A stretch of DNA of 64,000 bases from Tardiphaga robiniae (lineage in GTDB: Bacteria; Pseudomonadota; Alphaproteobacteria; Rhizobiales; Xanthobacteraceae), in contig NZ_LVYV01000008.1 in the NCBI RefSeq assembly GCF_001618955.1, positions 62,001-126,000 of the forward strand. Reading direction: 5' to 3'. Of the stretch, positions 45,901 to 51,838 are shown one piece after another (positions within the stretch are counted from its first letter, which is position 1; the number at the start of each line of letters is the position of its first letter). The translations under genes were made by a program, and so were the position numbers. The notes under the pieces were generated by a model. That model was not told the DNA's origin. It ran no database searches and was given only the letters and a program-made list of their open reading frames with translations.

Positions 45901-48514
45901 CCATCTGGTGACGCCCACGACGCCGCAGGGCCAGGCCGGCCCGATCGCGCGCGCTGAAGACCTCATCGTCCGCGGTGGCGGCAACCTGGAGTTCACGACG
46001 GGACGCGATCTTCTCGGCGGCGTGTACATGCTGGGCCGCGGCCATGCCGAACTGAATGCCGGCAACCGCATCATCGCGAGCGGTGCGACCGGAGCCCAGC
46101 GAATCGGGAACTGGTCCAGTTCGCCCGTCTACACGACGAGCCCGGTCAATATGCTCATCGGGTTGATGGACGCGACCGCCAGCCTCAATGCGGTTGGCGA
46201 TGTTACGATCGAAGGCATCTACGATCCCATGCTGATCGGCCAGGTGGCCGGTAATCTCAACGTGAATCGTGGATCGGGCTTCGTCAGCTACTCCGATCGC
46301 GCGGCGGTCGACGCGGTGTCGACCTCCGGCAAGGTCATCTACCAGAATACATCCTTGCGAGCAGCGGATCTGAGCCTAGGCGGCTCCTACGAGGTGCAAC
46401 TGAGGATCAATCCCTTAAGCGATCTGAGACTGCCAGCGGTTCTGTCCAGAGCTGCTCTCCTGCCGTCGACGCTACGACTGGCCTCGCTTCAGTCCGATGT
46501 CTCAATCGCGTCCAAACTGCCGACGATATACGGCTACACCCCAACACTACTCGCCGCCAGCGCATCGGGAGCGCTGGAGCTGCTGGCTGGCAATGACATT
46601 CTGTTCCATCCGGCACAGCAGATCCGGATGGAGGATATCGCTCCGCAATATCGTCGCGGTCCGCTCGCGCCCTTTGGCACCGACAGAAATTCCGTCATCT
46701 TTGCCGGACTTGGAAACAATCTTCCGGTGCCGATCGGCGCAAGCAGCAATTGGGAGCGGGGCTTCGATCTTCTCCATGCCAACGACCCTGATCCCGTGCG
46801 GTTGTTCGCATTGAATGGCACGATCGGCACCATATCCTCCTGGAGTCTCACCGCACCGAAGCCGGTCGATATCTATGCCGGCAAGGACATCCTCTACGGA
46901 TCGATCATCGCGCAGAACAACAATCCATCGCAGGTATCGAGCGTCATTGCGGGCAGGGACATCGTCCGCCCGCAGATCGCGTTCCTCGGCCGGGGCGCCC
47001 TGTGGGTCGAAGCCGGCCGCGACCTGGCCTTTAATGCCAGCGATACCATCGGGTTGCGTGGTAGCATCATGAGCACGGGCAATGTCGCGGTCGCCGGATT
47101 CGGCGAAGTCCGCGCTGGTATCGATATCGACATTCCCAATCTGGCGCTTCCGGACAAAGGCGGCGACATCAACATCATCGCCGGTACGGCCGGCGGTGCT
47201 GATTATGCCGGCTTCGCCGCTGTCTATCTCGACCCGCGCAATGCTTCCGATCCCGCATTTCCGCTGTCCTATCCAGGCAATGCGAGCAAGGTGGTGCGGA
47301 CCTATGAAAAGGAGCTGGCCAACTTCCTGGCGGGGCTCGGTTACGGCGGTCGGTCGGCCGGCGAACAGCGGGTGCTGTTCGCCTCGCTGCCCAAGCTCGC
47401 CCAGCAGGCCTTCCTGCAAAAGGTGCTGTTCACCGAGATGAAGGAGACCGGAATCGACTACAACACCGCCGACAGCCTCCGCTTCAAGCAGTACACCCGC
47501 GGCTATTCGGCGATCGAAAGGTTGTTCCCGTCCTCGCCCGAGGCGGTGAGCGGCGGGTGGGGCGACGTGATGTTGCGCGGCGGCGTCGTGCAGACCCAGT
47601 CTGACGGCAATATCAGCATCATGGCGCCTTATGGCAAAGTCACTGCCGGCTATGACAGCGAGATCGCCAAGAATTTCGGATTAGGCGGCGTCGTCAGCCG
47701 TCGCGGCGGTGACGTTCGCATCATGGCCGACGGCAGCATCGATCTTTACGTCTCCCGCGTGTTTACTCTGCAGGGCGGCGATCTGACGATGTGGACCTCG
47801 AACGGCAATATCAGCGCCGGCGCCGGTGCCAAGACATCGGTCTTCAACGTTCCGCTGAAGTTCAGGATGGATAATGACGCGCGTATCTCTATCGATGCGT
47901 TCGGCCTCTCGACCGGCGCCGGCATCGGTGTGCTCGATGCAAACAGAACATCCGATGCCAGTTCCGATACGGTGCCGCCGCCCTGGGCGCTCGGCGACAC
48001 GCGCTCCGAGTATCCAGGCAAGGAGCAGCGCAAGAAAAGCCGGATGGATCTGCTGGCTTTCAGGGGGGAGATCAATGCCGGCGATGCCGGCATACGGGTG
48101 GTGGGTGACCTGAACCTCGCGGCGCTTCGCATCGTCAACGCGGCCAATATCACGGTATCCGGAACGGCCACGGGGATTCCGACGGTTCAGGCACCGAATA
48201 TCGGCGGCCTGACGGAAGCCTCCAACATGGCCGGCTCCGCCGCGCAGGTGACAACCCTGCCAGCCCAATCGCGTGCGGGCGAACAACCTTCGGTGATCAT
48301 CGTCGAGGTGCTCGGTTACGGCGGAGGCGGTGAGGGGGACGAGAAAAAGCCAGACGAGCGATCCAATCGCGGGCAACAAGATAGCCAGAACTATGATCCG
48401 ACCAATCCGGTGAGAATCCTCGGCAATGGTCCCATGACGGCACAGGAGTCTCGCATGATAACCAACCAGGAGCGGAAGGATCTCGACGAGCAAGCGGAGG
48501 CGCGGAGAATGTGA
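36986..48514 (+). CDS. Giant filamentous-haemagglutinin family exoprotein 1 (TPS domain, DUF3739)
   Basis: The 3,842-residue surface/secreted protein starts at the ATG at 36986, which has AAGGA upstream and is followed by a signal peptide ending QQPLHA; the frame is open to 36875, but that part holds the only cysteine. An Ala/Gln-rich predicted helix (about 54-115) comes before the haemagglutinin activity (TPS) domain (about 130-245; GIRQTSQQAILNWTSFNVG, INQSGIIFGG). A very long array of beta-helix-type repeats (GG.. I.. ..G..IDVSGG) follows. The DUF3739 domain is around 3,420-3,540 (RGYSAIERLFPSS), and the charged tail contains GEGDEKKPDERSN. There is no cysteine. It is probably an adhesin or contact-dependent factor; no toxin domain is recognised at the end. 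No TpsB transporter is in the window. Confidence 0.9.
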   Translation: MNQRVAASMVFVRRPGHRIALLAGVSALALAWNAQQPLHARSLNGGSTTPSAPNIASDAAAYAAQQAAAMARQTQNSLARAARTIQDMQAVQAAARAAAATRQTSLAAPVAVPDGLGAGGLLPNMPTGWSGANAPAQGVDGAGQTQVGIRQTSQQAILNWTSFNVGARTTLTFDQQGNANWVVLNRVNGATAPSQILGNIKADGQVYVINQSGIIFGGASQVNVGSLIASALDIHGGAIEYQAGATEQQKLAARNQRFMDGILAANPASNTNVPLTFFDGTNMNATADRVRPGETFAAYDGVTVEAGARIAVGGYGQAVLLGHNVVNRGRIDAPDGQVLMAAGRGVLLLDGTKRNAVKDSAGADLGGAPIRGFLAGVDRGGLVENAGLIVTERGNITLTGKNVGQSGVLISTTAGETAGSVLIQAESGMKGTNHTRDLTGKVLNLSATMTDGMFPYVDGERGAVNFGEGSYTGILPDVSGEKVVGNPYKPSIVEVYGNSIVVQKDAALYVPAGDIRFVARRKNEANSSSVDDSRIYLAEGATLDVSGLRDVEIAMEQNAIKAELRANELSDNPVMRDGSLRGTTVYFDARYGTKLTDGTGVANFSGYYDLIERDVSQFMTIGGRIVMTGMEIIARQGSVIDLSGGSVRYLDGYVRSTRLMTAGGQLVPIEQAQAGAVYLGVEGYFIRNHARWGIVERYRSIFDRTGSVFEKGYTEGRSAGALLLNNVFPASWTGSGGNVSSDAIRIFDGEVRADIVAGERQRDPSTGAGVTDVTRIWHERPTLATLSFGSNYIYTTIYDANPIGGNIVIGGDGSRLGKDFGAGTALVDYTHNLAPLYGAVEAYQHLLPSNWFDGSTFGNVTLVSGGGKNGVLTIGEGKTVDVGAFGSFTFIGRQAEIDGTISAAGGKVHIEALRSTAVAGGQTSTSIAWDLIPEADRPSIHLGETGVIDVAGRWTSDRAGGAGVFPVVNGGKVELISRTIVLDKGSFIDASGGGHLSANGKIKVGNGGAILIDTATPYINTTTPAGLATGRLVMNGDIVAYALGKGGSLTIDTGDDVLIGGDRIFEDGILPANTRAARDFLLVSDIVIPAGSNVPVAHNVTLNRLAAGQVVPVAVDVPNEALFVAADWIVPDSFTEAYDADTFDYYGPGMRVPAGTTLVEIWGSFNAGYVIPANAFPQGVKINPVALTVPPGPWSQDVTLRAGTVIPKRGFLEQSVNIVPPVTVAPDFFTKGGFASYALSGARGMTVASGTVIAPSVDTMVLDSGIFQAANGARLYDLLRQQTGVSLRNSSDLPEGLRGPMELTLGTAPFSPNGTTRPIRVTGAQAGTTVRVTKARHLGKLVVETGAEIRMDAESTVRLDSLVDVFVDGTIATPGGTIQIQPNGGESYVENGSVRLGANARLLAGGYQNIVPGLYGESRSVAAGGLVQINVPAASGSGVVVGTVLIDREAVIDVSGVRGVADLDRGGAPVLNSRDRYTPVEVDGAAGSIAIYARYGVIAGDLRLSPGGVSGYGGALTIGTAYTYPQISGIVIAQTAPVGFGEVTQSSLTSGYSSLRVSADIINRSGADDLFLLPGETPNNRGIVFDGDVTLATRRSITLASYNLSTGAGVSAKAGLVELTSSYVNLQGFRFSDNAGTSAPAGTDGRLTIRADLIDISGGTKIGGFGKTTFIATGDIRLAGNDGTAGTLTTAGSLLFDAAQLYIAPGTAPYSQDSRELPESNPGFLVNAGVSIAVRSNGRAAPVPLSYGQRLTLRAPVIDQGGVIRAPQGQIRLEASQTLTLRPGSLTSASLEGLTVPFGYLDSAGLFGGYQLAGRVPTKSVKLAGPDVDLQNGAVVDVSGGGDLLGWSFVGGIGGTVNILANTSVARYAILPSLGTAPAPISNNAPVAVGSIGAPLQDSRLKVGDTVYLQGVPGLAAGYYTLLPAHYALLDGGMLVEPLGGGAAAANRTVTLPDGSVIASGYRATLGGAIRDTGYSQFKVMNSTTWKQYSEFKTVSFNQSARELAMAAGLSTVRTPIDAGTIVLAATRSLNLDGTGRLGADNGGFLGNLDVSAAKIALVSGGAATPAGVLRIDTQQLKNFGAGSVLIGGTRSYGATGTIVTVGASEVTVYENAKFAAPEIIIAASSLVDVRGGASLTAEGPATVDTNPLLISGNGALLRLSTGPRVGIVRIDSNGAAGALSVSDNAALRTSGSISFDGSNAINLSARTIIEAAQLDLASVIVNLGDVPAGTTGTTFTESMLERFAAASDLLIRGHQSINLYGTFQLGRRGADGIPTLKALTLDTGLLQGVGISMRQPNITAAALTFRNSGAAGTYAGSDTAAVLNLDVDRLLLGPGNVSLGGFYALQGRVGELRTSGTGVFSVVNASTGGAGYVSLDVGRVTAAAASDYAVTASGGLQLNKGSFAGDPAEVPFGGRLTLQGASVYVGTQALLPAGVIDIRATSGDLVIGNTAVLDVSGQAVDFRDVVRFAPGGGIRLEASGQVSLHNGSLIDVSGSVRGGDAGRIDIVADTAQIDATLRANATSGYVGGSFTLNADRLAGSFSSLAGTLVAGRFDRDIGVRLRAQDISLDAGQRLDAHRVMLRSDSGWVDIRGTIAAAGDSVMADGGDVRLIGAEGVRLYAGARIEAQAGTVSAEGYAPASGYVELASTGTRSGVGDEKGIEVAGGAVIDVSGGRVGGGRILMRANYVPASGEDVRGVFRIAAGNTSTYVGAQEQVLVGVQNYEVATVDAALVSQVLVDLQSMPGNAIAGFSSMGGALFHNNAGDLNIAANIDLGGGGLNRPSWMGFEAQQDILVNGTISDGFVSAAKGAALKSTTPSFSLNFNSGHDIVVGAGRIIRTGTGEIRVEAGRDLKLTDTGSVIYTAGMKTSTAAGFVVGSKLGDYPIAGGDIVIDAGRDILAPVVKQSTAAWLYHYGEANWTGDPTSSTVRDQTSWSIVFGNFESGVGALGGGDVRVRAGRDSRDLSVAIPSTGHLVTPTTPQGQAGPIARAEDLIVRGGGNLEFTTGRDLLGGVYMLGRGHAELNAGNRIIASGATGAQRIGNWSSSPVYTTSPVNMLIGLMDATASLNAVGDVTIEGIYDPMLIGQVAGNLNVNRGSGFVSYSDRAAVDAVSTSGKVIYQNTSLRAADLSLGGSYEVQLRINPLSDLRLPAVLSRAALLPSTLRLASLQSDVSIASKLPTIYGYTPTLLAASASGALELLAGNDILFHPAQQIRMEDIAPQYRRGPLAPFGTDRNSVIFAGLGNNLPVPIGASSNWERGFDLLHANDPDPVRLFALNGTIGTISSWSLTAPKPVDIYAGKDILYGSIIAQNNNPSQVSSVIAGRDIVRPQIAFLGRGALWVEAGRDLAFNASDTIGLRGSIMSTGNVAVAGFGEVRAGIDIDIPNLALPDKGGDINIIAGTAGGADYAGFAAVYLDPRNASDPAFPLSYPGNASKVVRTYEKELANFLAGLGYGGRSAGEQRVLFASLPKLAQQAFLQKVLFTEMKETGIDYNTADSLRFKQYTRGYSAIERLFPSSPEAVSGGWGDVMLRGGVVQTQSDGNISIMAPYGKVTAGYDSEIAKNFGLGGVVSRRGGDVRIMADGSIDLYVSRVFTLQGGDLTMWTSNGNISAGAGAKTSVFNVPLKFRMDNDARISIDAFGLSTGAGIGVLDANRTSDASSDTVPPPWALGDTRSEYPGKEQRKKSRMDLLAFRGEINAGDAGIRVVGDLNLAALRIVNAANITVSGTATGIPTVQAPNIGGLTEASNMAGSAAQVTTLPAQSRAGEQPSVIIVEVLGYGGGGEGDEKKPDERSNRGQQDSQNYDPTNPVRILGNGPMTAQESRMITNQERKDLDEQAEARRM

Positions 48515-48739
48515 TAGCCGCAATCGGCATCAGCGGAGTGGAGCGCACCGCCGAACGCACGGTCTCGTTCTTGCTTTTATCGATCGCCGTCTGCACTTGC
48601 TCAAGTACGTTGGCGGCCTCGGCGTCCAGCCAAAGTCTATGGGGGCGGCGTGAAGATTGGCAGCCCCGATGCTTTGTCGAGCAGAGGGGATGCCTTTATT
48701 GACTATGCTGGACAGGAAGTCCCAGCTGCGTTGCTCTAG
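48511..48739 (+). pseudogene. Possible small secreted protein gene with frameshift
   Basis: A GTG at 48511 overlaps the giant gene stop by 4 nt (GTGA). The frame begins with a signal-peptide-like stretch (TVSFLLLSIAVCTCSSTLAA). Near 48635 the protein-like reading shifts to another frame, VYGGGVKIGSPDALSSRGDA, which continues to a stop at 48737-48739. Together they suggest an exported protein of about 75 residues broken by an indel. Evidence is composition and coupling only. Its 3' end overlaps the antisense small gene. Confidence 0.35.
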
Positions 48740-48857
48740 CGATACGCTCGCTGCTACGTAAATCACGCTCCTCGCGTTCGAATTTCGCCATCTCTTCTTG
48801 CGCGATCTGCGTGAAGTGCTCGCGCGACGATGCGGCGACCTTCGTCCTTGGAGTCAT
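48696..48857 (-). CDS. Small highly charged protein, 53 residues
   Basis: This short minus-strand gene has an AGGAG ribosome-binding site 7 nt before its ATG at 48857. The product begins MTPRTKVAASSREHFTQIAQ and continues with a charged predicted helix (EEMAKFEREERDLRSSERIA). There is no signal peptide or membrane segment. I do not recognise it. It lies between the two adhesin modules and could be a decayed or mobile small gene. Confidence 0.5.
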   Translation of the reverse strand: MTPRTKVAASSREHFTQIAQEEMAKFEREERDLRSSERIARATQLGLPVQHSQ

Positions 48858-49290
48858 GGTTTACTCCTGCTCACTGACCTAAATGCTTACTACCGACACT
48901 AGAACCATGTTAGCCAGTCAACAATAAAAGTGACAGATTTATGATGTGAGAATTGTGCCACTTACGCCAGAGGCTTTCGATAGGCGTGTCACATATTTGC
49001 TCGAAACACTTGCTTGCCCGAAACGCTTGATGATGCCGGCAATCGAAATTGCTGGCTGGGATGAAAGGCCGATCTGTCCGAACGCCTCTGCCTCATCTGC
49101 GAGCCGAGTGCTTCGAAGTCCTCGGCATCTGCCCCGACCGCAGACAAGACGAATGGTGCTGCTCTTGGCCTCGGCTGGAAGCTCTCCGTACGACCGATGA
49201 GAGTTTTGAGAATAACATCACCTTAGCGCGAAATCAGGCGTGCTGGCTCGTGTCACGATACTTTCGTGTATTTGATCGTATGTTGCGCGC
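48858..49290. other. Intergenic stretch before module 2, 433 bp
   Basis: A/T-rich at 48,860-48,960, then of mixed composition with short frames that do not look coding. It must contain the promoter of the second STN-ECF-FecR operon. I found no hairpin terminator, repeat or tRNA in it. Confidence 0.45.
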
Positions 49291-50124
49291 ATGTTTGTGT
49301 ATCGTGGTCAGCGCCAACCCGAGGCGGTGCTTTTGCACCGTGTCGATCTGGAGAAGCGTCGGAAGACTGGGCGTATTGAATCGGCACACAAAGATGGGCT
49401 CGCTCCGATCGTGCCGATGCGACTGTCACATGTTGCTATTCGCACGGCCTTGATCGGCCTGCTGATTGGCCCGGCCATCGCTGGCGAGGGCCTTCCAGAC
49501 CGTCCTCGTGCGCCGATCTGGTTTGATATTCCGTCGCAGCAGCTCGCAGATGCATTGGTTGCCTTCAGCGCCAAGACTGGACTTGAGATATTTTATGATG
49601 GTGCGCTGTCGGTGGGGCGCCGATCGACGGCGGTGGCAGGCGAATTTTCGCCTATCGATGGCTTGCGGATTTTGTTGCGCGGGACGAGCTATGTTGCCCA
49701 GGCCACCGAAGACGCAGGCGGCGTCACAATTTCGGTTGTGCAGAACAGACCTTCAGAGGCCATGCGACGTTATGAGTCCTACTTTGCCCTCCTTCAAGCT
49801 AATCTGAGCGCAGCCTTGTGTGAGCTTGAAGACCGCACAGCTGGCGAAGGCCGGATTGTCGTAAATCTCTGGCTTGAGTCATCCGGCGTGATTTCGCGGA
49901 CGGATATTCTCGGTCTGATCGAGTATCCAGATCGCCGCAATGCCATTTCAGCGGCCCTGGATGGGCTACAGATCAAGCAGACGACGCCCGCCGGCCTGCC
50001 GCAGCCGGTCACCATGGCAATCTTTCCTGCCGCCGCAGGCGAGACGACGGGGTGCGCAGATACGAGCCGCCTTCCGACCAAGAAGTCCGTCCGTGACCGT
50101 GATACCAACGAAAAGATGCGATGA
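49291..50124 (+). CDS. STN-domain / TonB-C-like signalling protein, module 2
   Basis: The frame encodes 277 residues; an internal ATG at 49417 (MRLSHVAIRTALIGLLIGPAIA, ideal signal peptide) is a likely alternative start giving 235 residues. An STN domain follows (FDIPSQQLADALVAFSAKTG; SVGRRSTAVAGEFSPIDGLRI). The C-terminal TonB-like domain contains EGRIVVNLWLESSGVISRTD and TPAGLPQPVTMAI. The architecture is the same as the module 1 counterpart, with low but clear similarity. It overlaps the sigma-factor start by 4 nt. Confidence 0.78.
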   Translation: MFVYRGQRQPEAVLLHRVDLEKRRKTGRIESAHKDGLAPIVPMRLSHVAIRTALIGLLIGPAIAGEGLPDRPRAPIWFDIPSQQLADALVAFSAKTGLEIFYDGALSVGRRSTAVAGEFSPIDGLRILLRGTSYVAQATEDAGGVTISVVQNRPSEAMRRYESYFALLQANLSAALCELEDRTAGEGRIVVNLWLESSGVISRTDILGLIEYPDRRNAISAALDGLQIKQTTPAGLPQPVTMAIFPAAAGETTGCADTSRLPTKKSVRDRDTNEKMR

Positions 50125-50693
50125 CCGACGTTAGCGCCAAGTTGCTGCGCCAGACATTTCTTCTGGACTATGGCGACCTGAAGACGCGTCTTGCGCGACG
50201 TTTGGGATCTTCCGAACTCGCAAGCGAAGCCCTTCAGGACGTCTGGCTGCGCCTGGAAGATGTCAAACTGGCTGAGCCCGTCCAGCAGCCTCGTCCGTAT
50301 ATTTTCCGCATCGCATACAATATTGCGCTCAAGCGTTTGCGCAGCCAGCGTAATATGGTGACGCTTGACGATGCCGAGGCCGCGATCGGTCTGATCGACG
50401 ACAGACCCAACGCCGAGCATGTTGCGACCGCAAGATCTGATCTTGAGCGGCTGCAGCGCGCTGTGAAGGAGTTGACACCTCGTCGCCGTGAGATACTGCT
50501 GGCTTCACGACTGGATGGTACGCCGCTGCACGTCCTGGCCGAACGCTTTGCAGTTCCACAGCGTCTGATCGAACGCGAGCTTCAGCGCGCCGTCCTTCAT
50601 TGTGCCGAGCGCCTCGATCGCAAGGTTGTTCAGCGCTTCGGGCCGCGTAAAAAAGATACTTCGCCACTTGAACCTTCAGAGACGAACGAATGA
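50121..50693 (+). CDS. ECF sigma factor (FecI type), module 2
   Basis: The 190-residue ECF sigma factor has region 2 with ASEALQDVWLRLEDVKL and RPYIFRIAYNIALKRLRSQ, and region 4 with LTPRRREILLASRLDGTPLH followed by ERFAVPQRLIERELQRAV. It is clearly paralogous to the module 1 sigma factor but diverged in the recognition helix, so the two may have separate targets. Overlaps of 4 nt exist on both sides. Confidence 0.9.
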   Translation: MTDVSAKLLRQTFLLDYGDLKTRLARRLGSSELASEALQDVWLRLEDVKLAEPVQQPRPYIFRIAYNIALKRLRSQRNMVTLDDAEAAIGLIDDRPNAEHVATARSDLERLQRAVKELTPRRREILLASRLDGTPLHVLAERFAVPQRLIERELQRAVLHCAERLDRKVVQRFGPRKKDTSPLEPSETNE

Positions 50694-51703
50694 CGTTCGT
50701 TGAGACAATGACATCGAACCCAGATAGCGCCGCACACGATCAGCCGGATAATTGCGCCTCGATCGATCAGGAAGCTTACGCCTGGGTGATGCGGTTTGCG
50801 TCCGGACAGGCAAGCGAGACCGATATCGGCGCCCTTCAACGATGGTCTAGGCAAGATCCCGCTCATGCGGAGGCTTTCAGGCGGATCAGCCAGACCTGGA
50901 AGGGGCTCGGCGAGTTACGGCTGAACGAACGTGGCGCTCCCCGTCCGTTGGCTGCTCCAGTAGCAAGGCGGATGGGCCGACGTGCATTTCTCGGCGGCGC
51001 GGTCGCCGCATCGGCGGCTGGCGCTGCCGTTCTGGTGGCGCGTCCTCCACTTGGGCTCTGGCCCTCACTGTCCGAGCTTGCCGCCGACTACAGGACCGCG
51101 ACTGGCGAGCAACGCCAGGTCGTCCTGGCAGACAATACGTCTATCGACATGAATACGCAGACCAGCATCGCTATTCGGTCTTCGGAGGACGGGGGCAGCG
51201 GCATCGACCTGATCTCGGGCGAGGCAGTGTTTTCCGCGCCGGCGCAGTCGTCGGGCCAATTTGCCGTGCATGCGGCCAATGGGCGTATCGTTGCGAACGA
51301 TGCCCGCTTCAACGTGCGATATCAGGACAACGGGGTATGCGTGACCTGTCTGAAGGGTGAAGTCCGGATCGAGCAGGGATCCGCAATGCTGTCACTTTCG
51401 CCCCAGCGCCAGGCGGTCTATTCCGACCGCGGCATCAGTTCGGTTATGGTCGCCGACCCGGCCCACGTAACTGCCTGGCAGGAAGGCGTTGTGATCTTTC
51501 AATTGACGCCTGTCAGCGAGGTTGTCACCGAAGTCAACCGGTATCGGTCAGGCAAGATCATCCTGACCAATCAGCAACTTGGCCGCCGGCTATTCAATGC
51601 GCGGCTGCGTATCGCCAATATCGATCTCGTCGTCTCACGGATTGAGCAGGTGTTTGGCGCACGTGCCACCACCTTGCCGGGCGGCATTACTCTGCTTGGT
51701 TAG
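50690..51703 (+). CDS. FecR-type anti-sigma factor/sensor, module 2
   Basis: The 337-residue protein has an anti-sigma N-terminal domain (YAWVMRFASGQASETDIGAL), then a twin-arginine membrane segment (MGRRAFLGGAVAASAAGAAV, about residues 95-114). The motif PPLGLWPSL follows, as in the module 1 protein. The periplasmic FecR domain and a C-terminal domain (FQLTPVSEVVTEVNRYRSGK) complete it. It starts inside the sigma-factor stop codon. Confidence 0.88.
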   Translation: MTFVETMTSNPDSAAHDQPDNCASIDQEAYAWVMRFASGQASETDIGALQRWSRQDPAHAEAFRRISQTWKGLGELRLNERGAPRPLAAPVARRMGRRAFLGGAVAASAAGAAVLVARPPLGLWPSLSELAADYRTATGEQRQVVLADNTSIDMNTQTSIAIRSSEDGGSGIDLISGEAVFSAPAQSSGQFAVHAANGRIVANDARFNVRYQDNGVCVTCLKGEVRIEQGSAMLSLSPQRQAVYSDRGISSVMVADPAHVTAWQEGVVIFQLTPVSEVVTEVNRYRSGKIILTNQQLGRRLFNARLRIANIDLVVSRIEQVFGARATTLPGGITLLG

Positions 51704-51732
51704 TGTGCCGTTGGCCTTTGTCTGGCCATTCG

Positions 51733-51751
51733 TAAATTTTCTTTAACCCGT
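51733..51751 (+). promoter_or_regulatory. Candidate ECF promoter motif before giant gene 2
   Basis: TAAATTTTCTT-N5-CGT lies 30 bp after the FecR stop and 88 bp before the giant gene. It is the counterpart of the motif at 36857-36876. The assignment rests on the similarity of the two sites. Confidence 0.35.
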
Positions 51752-51838
51752 CTGTCGGTCCCGGCTACCGCCAGGGATCAAGGGAGCAGGAAGCGTGTCC
51801 ACGATGCACGCGTCATTGATATCTTGCAGGAATTGAAC

